In this document: piece by piece, positions 52,406 through 60,451 of the stretch
Layout of the letters: every line of letters starts with the position of its first letter
How positions within the stretch are numbered: the first letter of the stretch is position 1
From: Candidatus Aquidulcis sp.
Lineage (GTDB): Bacteria > Chloroflexota > Anaerolineae > UBA4142
Direction of reading: 5' to 3'
DNA: 64,000 bases
NCBI GenBank assembly: GCA_020723345.1
Contig: DYJA01000010.1
Coordinates: 52,172-116,171, forward strand
Notes under the pieces: model-generated
Database searches by the model: none
What the model was told of the DNA's origin: nothing
What the model saw: the letters and a program-made list of their open reading frames with translations, nothing else
Program-made: the position numbers and the translations under genes

Positions 52406-53239
52406 ATGAATCTTCAAGAACTTTCCAAAATGTACGATTTCACCGGCAAGACCGTCGTCATCACCGGCGGCGCGGGCGTGTTGGCAGGCGAAATGGCGTG
52501 CGCGCTCGTCGGCTGCAACGCGAACGTCGCAATCCTCGATCGCGATCCCGCACTTGCGGATCGCTTCATCAAGCAACTAGAATCCAAAGTCGGTCGCGCG
52601 ATTGTCGTCTACACGGACGTGCTTGACGTGAATGTTTTGCGCCAATCGGCAGAAACCGTCGTCAAAGAATTTGGCACGGTCGATTGTTTGATCAACGCGG
52701 CAGGCGGGAACAAACCGCAAGCGACGACGAGCAAAGACTTGGCGTTTTTCGATCTGCCCGCCGACGCGCTGCGTTTCGTTTTCGATTTGAACATCATCGG
52801 GACTGTTTTGCCGTCCCAGGTTTTCGGGAAAATTTTCGCGCAAAAAGGCGAAGGCGTCATCTTGAATATTTCTTCGATGAACGCGTTTCGCCCGCTGACG
52901 CGCGTGCCCGCGTACTCCGCCGCCAAAGCCGGAGTCAGCAACTTTACGCAGTGGCTCGCCGTTCACATGGCGCAGGAATATTCGCCCAAGATTCGCGTGA
53001 ACGCGCTCGCGCCCGGCTTTTTCCTCACCGAGCAAAATCGTTTCCTGCTGACCGACAAAGAGACCGGCGCGCTGACCGCACGTGGGCAATCAATCATTTC
53101 GCACACGCCGATGAATCGCTTTGGCGCGCCGGAAGATTTGCTTGGCGCGACGTTGTGGCTGCTCTCGCCCGCGTCCGCGTTCGTCACCGGCATCGTCGTG
53201 CCGATTGACGGCGGATTCGCGGCGTTTAGTGGAGTGTAA
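52406..53239 (+). CDS. SDR-family fructuronate reductase / D-mannonate oxidoreductase
   Basis: The 277-residue short-chain dehydrogenase has the cofactor motif TGGAGVLAGEMA, INAAGGN and the catalytic Ser-Tyr-Lys (SSMNAFRP, YSAAKAG). The conserved SSMNAF and extended C-terminus resemble the SDR-type D-mannonate oxidoreductases that replace UxuB. In this operon it would reduce fructuronate made by UxaC or UxaE to mannonate with NAD(P)H. AAGGAG precedes the start. Confidence 0.78.
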   Translation: MNLQELSKMYDFTGKTVVITGGAGVLAGEMACALVGCNANVAILDRDPALADRFIKQLESKVGRAIVVYTDVLDVNVLRQSAETVVKEFGTVDCLINAAGGNKPQATTSKDLAFFDLPADALRFVFDLNIIGTVLPSQVFGKIFAQKGEGVILNISSMNAFRPLTRVPAYSAAKAGVSNFTQWLAVHMAQEYSPKIRVNALAPGFFLTEQNRFLLTDKETGALTARGQSIISHTPMNRFGAPEDLLGATLWLLSPASAFVTGIVVPIDGGFAAFSGV

Positions 53240-53305
53240 GAATTGCGAAATGCGAATTGCCAATTGCGAATTCAATCGCAATTCCTAATTCGCAATTTGC
53301 AATTC
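53240..53305. repeat. Inverted repeat (AATTGCGAATT vocabulary)
   Basis: AATTGCGAAATGCGAATTGCC is answered by GGCAATTCC-like and AATTCGCAATTTGCAATT words. It fills the gap before the LarA-like gene. Confidence 0.6.
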
Positions 53306-53316
53306 AGGAGATCACA

Positions 53317-54576
53317 ATGTTTGGTAAAGGTTCAACCACCACAACGATAACTGAATCCGACGCGCGGCAGATTCTCGCGCAGAGTTTGGAGAAGGTACAA
53401 CTCGACAGCAAGCGCGTCCTCGTCATCATTCCCGACAGCACGCGCACCGCGCCGATTCCGCTGTTGTTCAAGTTGCTGTACGATCAAGTCGGCGCGCGCG
53501 TCGCGCGGTTGGATTATCTGATCGCGCTCGGCACGCATCCGCCGATGAGCGACGACGCGATTGCGAAACTCGTCGGCGTGACGAAAGAAGAGCGCGCGGC
53601 GAAATATCCCAAATCGCAAGTGTTCAACCACCACTGGGACGATCCGACCGCGCTGACGACCATCGGCACCATCACGCGGCAAGAACTCGACGCGCTAACA
53701 AGCGGGCTGCTCGCGCAAGACACGCCGGTGCGCCTCAACAAACTCGTGTTGGACTACGATCACATTATCATCGTCGGTCCCGTCTTTCCGCACGAAGTCG
53801 TCGGCTTTTCCGGCGGCGCGAAATACTTGTTCCCCGGCATCGCGGGCGGCGAGATCATCGACTTTACGCACTGGCTCGCCGCGCTCGTGACGAATCGCAA
53901 AACAATCGGCGTGAAAGAAACCGCGGTGCGCCGCGTGATTCATCGCGCCGCGGAATTTTTGCGAAAGCCAATCACCTGCGTCGCGCTCGTGATGAGCGGG
54001 CAAGCGTTTCACGGTTTGTACGTCGGATCGCACATCGACGCTTGGCGCGCGGCGGCAGATCTGTCCGCGCAGTTGAACATCGTTTGGGTCGCGCGTCCGT
54101 TCACGCGCGTTCTCTCGATGCCATCGGAAATGTACGACGAGTTGTGGACGGCAGGCAAGGCGATGTACAAAACTGAGCCAGCAATCGCGGACGGCGGCGA
54201 GGTCGTCATCTACGCGCCGAATCTCAAAACCATTTCGATCACGCACGGCAAGTTGATCGAACGCGTCGGCTATCACCCGCTCGAATATTTTACCAAGCAG
54301 CCCGACAAATTCCCTGATGTACCCGGTTCGATCAAAGCGCACAGTACGCACGTCAAGGGCACCGGCACGTTCGATCCCAAGACCGGCGTCGAAATCCCGC
54401 GCATCAAGGTCACGCTCGCGTCCGGCATTCCCGAAGAAACTTGCAAGCGGATCAACCTGGGTTATTTGGACTTTCGCACGATCAATCCGCAGGAATGGGA
54501 AAACCGCGAGCGCGAAGGAATTTTGGTCGTGCATCACGCGGGGGAAATGCTGTATCGGATAAAGACAGAAGGATGA
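53317..54576 (+). CDS. LarA-like nickel-pincer racemase/epimerase
   Basis: The 419-residue protein is a lactate racemase homologue (DUF2088). The residues used by LarA are present in the right order: His106 (NHHWDD), His159 (FPHEVVGFSGG), Lys169 (GGAKYLFPG) and His185 (DFTHW). The spacings 159-169-185 equal the 174-184-200 spacing of LarA. It should bind the nickel-pincer nucleotide and racemise or epimerise a hydroxy acid, here perhaps an aldonate or uronate intermediate. No larB, larC or larE gene is in the window. ATG 53317 follows AGGAG. Confidence 0.82.
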   Translation: MFGKGSTTTTITESDARQILAQSLEKVQLDSKRVLVIIPDSTRTAPIPLLFKLLYDQVGARVARLDYLIALGTHPPMSDDAIAKLVGVTKEERAAKYPKSQVFNHHWDDPTALTTIGTITRQELDALTSGLLAQDTPVRLNKLVLDYDHIIIVGPVFPHEVVGFSGGAKYLFPGIAGGEIIDFTHWLAALVTNRKTIGVKETAVRRVIHRAAEFLRKPITCVALVMSGQAFHGLYVGSHIDAWRAAADLSAQLNIVWVARPFTRVLSMPSEMYDELWTAGKAMYKTEPAIADGGEVVIYAPNLKTISITHGKLIERVGYHPLEYFTKQPDKFPDVPGSIKAHSTHVKGTGTFDPKTGVEIPRIKVTLASGIPEETCKRINLGYLDFRTINPQEWENREREGILVVHHAGEMLYRIKTEG

Positions 54577-54622
54577 AGGATGAAGGCAGAAAGGATTTTT
54601 CATCCTTCACCCTTCATCCTTT
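54562..54622. repeat. Inverted repeat (GGATGAAGGATG vocabulary)
   Basis: GAAGGATGAAGGATGAAGG pairs with CATCCTTCACCCTTCATCC. It begins in the last codons of the LarA-like gene and contains its stop. Confidence 0.65.
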
Positions 54623-54636
54623 GGTTATGAGGAAAT

Positions 54637-56085
54637 ATGTCTGACGAAATCATACTACCCGACGATCGCTATCTCGGTCCCGACGCGCGGCAAAAAGAAA
54701 TCGCGCTGCAACTGTACGCGCAAGTGAAAGACCTGCCGCTGATTTGCCCGCACGGTCACGTCGACCCGCGCCTGTTCGCCGATCCCAACTACTCATTCGG
54801 TTCGCCCGCCGACTTGCTGATCATTCCCGATCACTATGTCTTTCGCATGTTGTACTCGCAAGGCATCCCGCTCGAAAACCTGGGAGTGCCGCGCGTGGCT
54901 CGTGGTGAGCGGAGTCGAACCAACGGCGGCGAAATCGAACGCGATCATCGCAAAATCTGGCAGACGTTCGCGGACAACTATTATCTCTTTCGCGGCACGC
55001 CGACCGGCGTCTGGCTCGCGTACGAACTGCGCGTCATCTTCGGCGTCAAAGAGCAATTGACGCGCGACAACGCGCAAAAGATTTATGACGAAATCGCGGC
55101 GAAACTCGCACTGCCGGAATTCCGTCCGCGCAAAATGTTCGAGCAATTCAAGATCGAAGTGATGGCGACGACCGACGCGGCAGCCGATCCGCTCGATCAC
55201 CATCGCGCAATCCGCGCTTCGGGCTGGCAGGCGCGCATCGTCCCGACTTTTCGTCCGGACGCGGTCGTCAATCTCGACGCGCCCGCTGGCGCGTGGCGCA
55301 AGAACATCGACGCACTGAGCGCGGTCAGCGGTATCGCAATTACCAATTACCAATCCCTAATCTCTGCGTTAGAAAACCGCCGCGCGTACTTTAAGCAGAT
55401 GGGCGCGACCGCAACCGATCACGCCGCGCTCACGCCGTACACGAACGAACTTTCCAAATCCGAAGCCAATACGATTTTCCGACGCGCGCTGCGCGGTCGA
55501 GCATCGGCAGAAGACGCGGCGCGTTTCACCGGACACATGTTGATGGAAATGGCGCGCATGAGCATCGACGATGGACTCGTGATGCAACTGCATCCTGGGT
55601 CGTTCCGCAATCACAATGCGATCATCTTTCAGCGTTTTGGTTTGGACAAGGGCTGCGACATTCCAACGCCGACGGAGTACACGCGCTATTTGTATCCACT
55701 CCTCAACAAGTACGGCAACGATCCGCGCTTGTCGCTCATCCTCTTTACGCTCGACGAGACGACGTACGCGCGCGAACTCGCGCCGCTGGCGGGGCATTAT
55801 CCGGCGGTCAAATTGGGACCGCCGTGGTGGTTCCACGACAGTTTGAATGGGATGGCGCGTTATTTCGATCAGGTGATGGAGACGGCGGGGATTTACAACA
55901 CCGCGGGGTTCAACGACGACACGCGCGCGTTTCCGTCGATTCCCGCGCGGCACGATGTCTGGCGTCGCGCGAGCGTCAACTGGCTCGCGGGGTTAGTCGG
56001 GCGCGGTTTCATCGGCAGGAACGAGGCGGAGGAAATGGCGCGCGCGCTCGCGTACAATCTCGCGAAGAAAGCATACAAGTTGTGA
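54637..56085 (+). CDS. uxaC: Glucuronate/galacturonate isomerase
   Basis: The 482-residue enzyme isomerises glucuronate to fructuronate and galacturonate to tagaturonate. The amidohydrolase-type barrel shows ICPHGHVDPRLF (His-x-His), NYYLFRGTPTGVW, GATATDHAALTP and LHPGSFRNHN. A short extra segment near residues 88-100 (ARGERSRTN) and an AT-rich stretch at 55337-55366 look like pieces of the intergenic repeat vocabulary inside the gene. The operon ends here at a bidirectional terminator. Confidence 0.9.
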   Translation: MSDEIILPDDRYLGPDARQKEIALQLYAQVKDLPLICPHGHVDPRLFADPNYSFGSPADLLIIPDHYVFRMLYSQGIPLENLGVPRVARGERSRTNGGEIERDHRKIWQTFADNYYLFRGTPTGVWLAYELRVIFGVKEQLTRDNAQKIYDEIAAKLALPEFRPRKMFEQFKIEVMATTDAAADPLDHHRAIRASGWQARIVPTFRPDAVVNLDAPAGAWRKNIDALSAVSGIAITNYQSLISALENRRAYFKQMGATATDHAALTPYTNELSKSEANTIFRRALRGRASAEDAARFTGHMLMEMARMSIDDGLVMQLHPGSFRNHNAIIFQRFGLDKGCDIPTPTEYTRYLYPLLNKYGNDPRLSLILFTLDETTYARELAPLAGHYPAVKLGPPWWFHDSLNGMARYFDQVMETAGIYNTAGFNDDTRAFPSIPARHDVWRRASVNWLAGLVGRGFIGRNEAEEMARALAYNLAKKAYKL

Positions 56086-56092
56086 TTGAACG

Positions 56093-56131
56093 AAAGACCC
56101 TTCAGGTTGCGAAAATCCGAAGGGTCTTTTT
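56093..56131. terminator. Bidirectional terminator between convergent operons
   Basis: AAAGACCCTTC pairs with GAAGGGTCTTTTT around a short A-rich centre, giving T tracts on both strands. It lies between the stop codons of uxaC (plus) and livM (minus). Confidence 0.75.
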
Positions 56132-56148
56132 GTAAATGATCGGATCGA

Positions 56149-57186
56149 TCAGCCGGACGATTTGCCGGTTCCAGTCGCAACGCGCTGTAGCCGGTCCCGC
56201 CACATCGCGCGCCATTCAAAATTTTTCGCGCGCCACGTACCGATGATGCCGTACGGCACGAACAGCACGAGCAAGATGTAGATCAAGCCGAACACAAGTT
56301 GCCACACCGAGCCGAGCCACAGGTTGAGCAAATAGCCCAGCAATTGCAGCACCCCCGCGCCAAGCATCGGTCCGATAATCGTGCCCGACCCGCCGATGAT
56401 GCACATCAGCAACGCGTTGATCGTCGTATCGACGCCCATCGTTTGCGGCGTCGCGCTCAAATTCCACAGCGCGTTCAACACGCCCGCGAGCGCGCCGATG
56501 ATGCCGGAGATGATCGTCGCTTGCACTTTGAAGACCAGCGTGTTGTAGCCGATGGATGTCGCGCGCGCTTCGTTCTCGCGAATCGCCGCCCACACGCGAC
56601 CCGACGGCGAATCGACAAAGAGTTTCACAAGCAAATACACCATGACCGCGAACGCCAGCGCGAGAAAATAAAACTCGGTGCGATGCAGTGCGGGGTTGAG
56701 CGCGTCGGGCACAGGAATGCCGTGCAAGCCATCCTCCGCGCCGGTCCACTTTTTGAAATCGGTCGCCTCGACGAGGATGAACGCGACCGTCGCAAACGCG
56801 AGCGTGACCATCGCGAAATAAACGCCGTGAACGCGCAGCGACAGGACGCCGATCACAAAACTTTCGAGCGCGGCGATGATGACGACGGCGACAATCGCAG
56901 CGGGAATCGACCACTGTCCGTACTTGACGAGGATGCCGAGCGTGTACGCGCCGGTGCCAAAGAACAAGGCATGACCGAACGATAGGATGCCGGTGTGCCC
57001 CATCAAAATATCATAACTCAGCGCGAACACGGCGAGGATGAAGACTTGAATCATCAAACCCTGCACGAACAGCGGCAGCCCTTTGTTCAGTGGATCGCCG
57101 GTGATCAGCGCGAGCGCGTACGGCAGAATGACCAGCGCGGCAAGCAGCAAGAGATAACCCAGGTTATTGCGAATGAATTGGTTCAT
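56149..57186 (-). CDS. livM: Branched-chain amino-acid ABC transporter permease LivM
   Basis: The 345-residue membrane protein has the LivM pattern: about nine helices, FALSYDILMGHTGILSFGHA, GVYFAMVTLAFATVAFI and the coupling segment RENEARATSIGYNT. It would work with LivH, LivG, LivF and the binding protein encoded in this run. The start is ATG 57186. Confidence 0.92.
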   Translation of the reverse strand: MNQFIRNNLGYLLLLAALVILPYALALITGDPLNKGLPLFVQGLMIQVFILAVFALSYDILMGHTGILSFGHALFFGTGAYTLGILVKYGQWSIPAAIVAVVIIAALESFVIGVLSLRVHGVYFAMVTLAFATVAFILVEATDFKKWTGAEDGLHGIPVPDALNPALHRTEFYFLALAFAVMVYLLVKLFVDSPSGRVWAAIRENEARATSIGYNTLVFKVQATIISGIIGALAGVLNALWNLSATPQTMGVDTTINALLMCIIGGSGTIIGPMLGAGVLQLLGYLLNLWLGSVWQLVFGLIYILLVLFVPYGIIGTWRAKNFEWRAMWRDRLQRVATGTGKSSG

Positions 57187-57190
57187 ATTG

Positions 57191-57260
57191 GATTCCGTGT
57201 TGCGTATTGCGTGTTGCGTGATGCGTGATGAAAAACGGAACACGCAACACGCAACACGTT
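57191..57260. repeat. Inverted repeat (GTGTTGCGTATTGCGTG vocabulary)
   Basis: Words such as GTGTTGCGTATTGCGTG are answered by CACGCAACACGCAACACG, between livH and livM. Confidence 0.6.
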
Positions 57261-58745
57261 CTATTCTTTCTTCCCAAAAATCCCCGTCGGTTTCAGGAAC
57301 AACACAATCGCCATAATCAGCACGGTGGACGCGCGCGCGATGGCGGGCGAACCTGAAATCGCATCGGTCATCCACGGCAGTTGAATGCCTGCCAGAACGA
57401 TGTGATCGCCGTACGCGCGCGCCAGTCCGACGAGCAGCGCGCCGACGACAGCGCCGGGGATGCTGCCCAAACCGCCGATCACGACGACGATGAATGCTTG
57501 CAGCAAAAATTCCATCGCCATCCCAGGATACACACCCAGGAACGGCGCGGCGACGACGCCGCCCAAACCCGCCAGCCCCGCGCCAATCGCAAAGACGAGC
57601 GTGAACACGCGGCGCACGTTGATGCCGAGCGCCTCGACCATTTCGCTGTCTTGCACACCCGCGCGAATGATCATTCCAAAGCGTGTGCGCTGGAGCAAGA
57701 GCGCAATTCCCAGCACCATGATCGCGCCGACAAGAATGATGAACAAGCGATAACTGGGAAACGGGCGTCCCATCACAAAGATCGAATCGCAATGCTGGCT
57801 GAACCACAGGAGCAAATTATCGGAAGGACAGTCCTGGCTCGACGTGTTGAACCATTGCGGAATCTCCATAAACGCGCCCGCCGGTCCCCACACAAAGCGC
57901 ACCACTTGATCGAACACGAACGTCAAGCCGAGCGTCAGCAGAATTTGATAAATCGGTCGCGCGTAGAGCGGGCGAATGAGTCCCCATTCCATCAGCGCAC
58001 CAAGCGCTGCGCCTGTTCCCGCGCCGACGCCAAGCGCGAGCAGGAATCGCCAGTTACTCTCCGTTCCTAGGATCGCTTGTTCACCCAAATCGCGGACGAA
58101 CAACGTGATCAATGCCAGCGCGACGAGTCCGCCGACAATTCCCAATGTCCGGCTCATTGGCGCTTCAAGTCGTTCGGCGGAACGCGTGGCGGTCGCCGCG
58201 CTGGCGACTGCGCCCGCGATGAACATGCCACCGATTCGCAGCAGCATCGTCGCGATTGGCTCTTGCGCTTCGGCGGTTGGAATGATCTTGCCCGTCATCG
58301 ACATACCCATCGCGACCAATTTGTCGATGGGAAAATCGCGCAGCGCAAAGATCGCCATCGCGATGCCAAACAAAACGGCGAGCCAGCGCGCCCAGCGCGG
58401 CAACGCGACAAAACGCGCGAGGATTGGGCTGAGCGCCAAGCCCGCGAGGACGGCGAGCAGAATCGGCGCGGTGTTGAAGAGCAAGCGCGGATTGGTGTAA
58501 AAAGTCCAGCCCGCGTACGCGCCAAACATGAAGAGCGAACCGTGCGCGAAATTCAGCACGTCCATCAAACCGAAAATGAGCGACACGCCCGACGCGACGA
58601 GAAAGTACAGCGCGGCGAGTGTCACGCCGGACAGGATGATGCTCGACGTGGTCTGCGGGCTCTTGCCGCTGAACGCGAGCACCAGCGCGATGAGAATGAT
58701 GAGCGCGGTGATAAGTGGGTTGCGATTTTTGTTTAGCCAAGTCAT
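57261..58745 (-). CDS. livH: Branched-chain amino-acid ABC transporter permease LivH with large insertion
   Basis: The 494-residue protein is a LivH permease: GVSLIFGLMDVLNFAHGSLF near the start, MEWGLIRPLYARPIYQILLT, IRAGVQDSEMVEALGINVRR and GGLGSIPGAVVGALLVGL. Usual LivH proteins have about 290-310 residues. The excess of some 150 residues lies between about 85 and 245, contains four or five extra hydrophobic segments, and splits the normal third-to-fourth helix region. The frame is uninterrupted, so the insertion looks real. Confidence 0.88.
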   Translation of the reverse strand: MTWLNKNRNPLITALIILIALVLAFSGKSPQTTSSIILSGVTLAALYFLVASGVSLIFGLMDVLNFAHGSLFMFGAYAGWTFYTNPRLLFNTAPILLAVLAGLALSPILARFVALPRWARWLAVLFGIAMAIFALRDFPIDKLVAMGMSMTGKIIPTAEAQEPIATMLLRIGGMFIAGAVASAATATRSAERLEAPMSRTLGIVGGLVALALITLFVRDLGEQAILGTESNWRFLLALGVGAGTGAALGALMEWGLIRPLYARPIYQILLTLGLTFVFDQVVRFVWGPAGAFMEIPQWFNTSSQDCPSDNLLLWFSQHCDSIFVMGRPFPSYRLFIILVGAIMVLGIALLLQRTRFGMIIRAGVQDSEMVEALGINVRRVFTLVFAIGAGLAGLGGVVAAPFLGVYPGMAMEFLLQAFIVVVIGGLGSIPGAVVGALLVGLARAYGDHIVLAGIQLPWMTDAISGSPAIARASTVLIMAIVLFLKPTGIFGKKE

Positions 58746-58757
58746 AGAGTTTCTCTT

Positions 58758-58809
58758 CGTGTTGCGTATTGCGTATTCCGTTCACGCAACACGCAATACG
58801 CAACACGCA
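58758..58809. repeat. Inverted repeat (CGTGTTGCGTATTGCG vocabulary)
   Basis: CGTGTTGCGTATTGCGTATT pairs with AATACGCAACACG words, between livF and livH. Confidence 0.65.
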
Positions 58810-58828
58810 GTATGCAATTCGTCCCAAG

Positions 58829-59533
58829 TTATGATGCGCCTAAATATCGCTGCACCGTCGCGCGGTCGTTCACCAAATCTTTCATCGCGCCATTCTGTAC
58901 GCTCTTGCCGTCGTCGATCAAATAATAGTAATCGGCAAGTTGACTCGCCATGCGGAAATTCTGCTCGACGAGCAAGATGGTCGTGTGCGCGCTGAGCGAG
59001 CGAATCGATTCCATCAATTGCTCGATCAAAATCGGCGCAAGTCCTTCGCTCGGTTCGTCGATCAGCAGCAAGCGATTCTCCGGCACGAGCGAGCGCGCAA
59101 TCGCCAACATTTGCTGCTGCCCGCCCGAGAGTTGCCCCGCCGATAATTTGATGAACTTTTTGAGATCGGGAAACAAGCCAAAAATCAGATCGCCGCGTTT
59201 GGCGAGATCGTCTTTCTTGCGTTCGGCGATTCTTAGATTTTCTTCGACGGTCAGCGCGCGGAAAACGGCGCGATTCTCCGGCACGTAGCCGATGCCGAGC
59301 GCGGCAATGTCGTACGGTCGGCGTCCGCGAATATCGGCGCCGCCAAAACGGACTGCGCCTTCGCGCGGCGGGCGCAAACCGATGATCGATTTGAGCGTCG
59401 TCGTCTTGCCCGCGCCGTTGCGACCCAGAAGCGCGGTGATGCTCCCTTCGGCGACGGACAGCGAGACGCCTTCGAGAATGTGAAACTGACCGATGAAGGT
59501 GTGAATGGAGTGGAGTTCGAGAATATTCGACAT
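58829..59533 (-). CDS. livF: Branched-chain amino-acid ABC transporter ATPase LivF
   Basis: The 234-residue ATPase has Walker A GRNGAGKT, signature LSGGQQQMLA and Walker B LLLIDEPSEGL, with the LivF pattern IGYVPENRAVF. It pairs with LivG. The start is ATG 59533. Confidence 0.93.
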   Translation of the reverse strand: MSNILELHSIHTFIGQFHILEGVSLSVAEGSITALLGRNGAGKTTTLKSIIGLRPPREGAVRFGGADIRGRRPYDIAALGIGYVPENRAVFRALTVEENLRIAERKKDDLAKRGDLIFGLFPDLKKFIKLSAGQLSGGQQQMLAIARSLVPENRLLLIDEPSEGLAPILIEQLMESIRSLSAHTTILLVEQNFRMASQLADYYYLIDDGKSVQNGAMKDLVNDRATVQRYLGAS

Positions 59534-59545
59534 ATCAATCCTAAC

Positions 59546-59595
59546 TACGCAACACGCAATACGAAACACGTGATACGTGATGCGTGTTCCGTTTT
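59546..59595. repeat. Inverted repeat overlapping the livG stop
   Basis: CGCAACACGCAATACG is answered by GTGATGCGTGTTCCG, with CACGTGATACGTG in the centre. Confidence 0.55.
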
Positions 59596-60358
59596 AAGAA
59601 TGATATAGTTCCCCCAAATACGCTTTCTGCACTTGCTCGTTCGCGCCGATTTGCGCGGGCGCGCCTTCCGCGAGGACTGTGCCATAGTGCATCACGGTGA
59701 TCGTATCGGATACATTCATCACGACATCCATGTTGTGTTCGACCAAGAGAATCGTCTTATTACCCTGCTTGCGGATCTCCGCGATGAGCGACATCAATTG
59801 CGGCACTTGTTCCGACGCCATGCCTGCGGTGGGTTCGTCGAGCAGCAGCACTTGCGGATCGGAGGCGAGCAGAATGCCCAATTCGAGTTTGCGTTTGTCG
59901 CCGTGCGGCAAAACACTCGCCAGCAAATTTTCTTTGCCTTTCAGCCCAACTTGCTCGACGACGCGGAGCGCGCGTTCGGAATAACTCTTGAAACGCGCGG
60001 CAGGCGCGAGCAAATTCAAATTGTCGCGTCCCATCGCTTGCGCGGCGAGTCGCACGTTTTCGAACACGGAAAGATTCGGAAAGACGTTGGTGATTTGGTA
60101 CGAGCGTCCGATGCCGAGATGTGCGATGCGGTGCGGCGGTTGCGCCGTAATGTCGCGCCCGCGATAGATCACGCGACCGGCGGTGGGCTTGAACACGCCG
60201 CTCAGCAAATTGAACAACGTCGTCTTGCCCGCGCCGTTCGGTCCGATGATCGAATGGAGTGAGCCATCGCGCACTTTGAGCGACACGTCTTCAACAGCGA
60301 CGAGTCCGCCGAAATCTTTTCGCAAATGATCGGCTTGGAGAATGATTTGATCGTCCAT
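59594..60358 (-). CDS. livG: Branched-chain amino-acid ABC transporter ATPase LivG
   Basis: The 254-residue ATPase has Walker A GPNGAGKT, Walker B LLLDEPTAGM and the LivG pattern IGRSYQITNVFPNLSVFENV. The signature reads LPHGDKRKLE, the LivG variant of LSGGQ. It forms a heterodimer with LivF. Confidence 0.93.
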   Translation of the reverse strand: MDDQIILQADHLRKDFGGLVAVEDVSLKVRDGSLHSIIGPNGAGKTTLFNLLSGVFKPTAGRVIYRGRDITAQPPHRIAHLGIGRSYQITNVFPNLSVFENVRLAAQAMGRDNLNLLAPAARFKSYSERALRVVEQVGLKGKENLLASVLPHGDKRKLELGILLASDPQVLLLDEPTAGMASEQVPQLMSLIAEIRKQGNKTILLVEHNMDVVMNVSDTITVMHYGTVLAEGAPAQIGANEQVQKAYLGELYHS

Positions 60359-60362
60359 GGCA

Positions 60363-60440
60363 TATCAGAAAGGATGAGGGATGAAGGATGAAGGATGACC
60401 CTTCGACTTCGCTCAAGGTTTCACCCTTCATCCTTCTGAC
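60363..60440. repeat. Inverted repeat (GGATGAAGGATG vocabulary)
   Basis: GATGAGGGATGAAGGATGAAG pairs with CTTCATCCTTCTGACTTCATCC around a CTTCGACTTCGCTCAAGG centre, between the binding-protein gene and livG. It repeats the words of 54562-54622. Confidence 0.6.
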
Positions 60441-60451
60441 TTCATCCTTTA

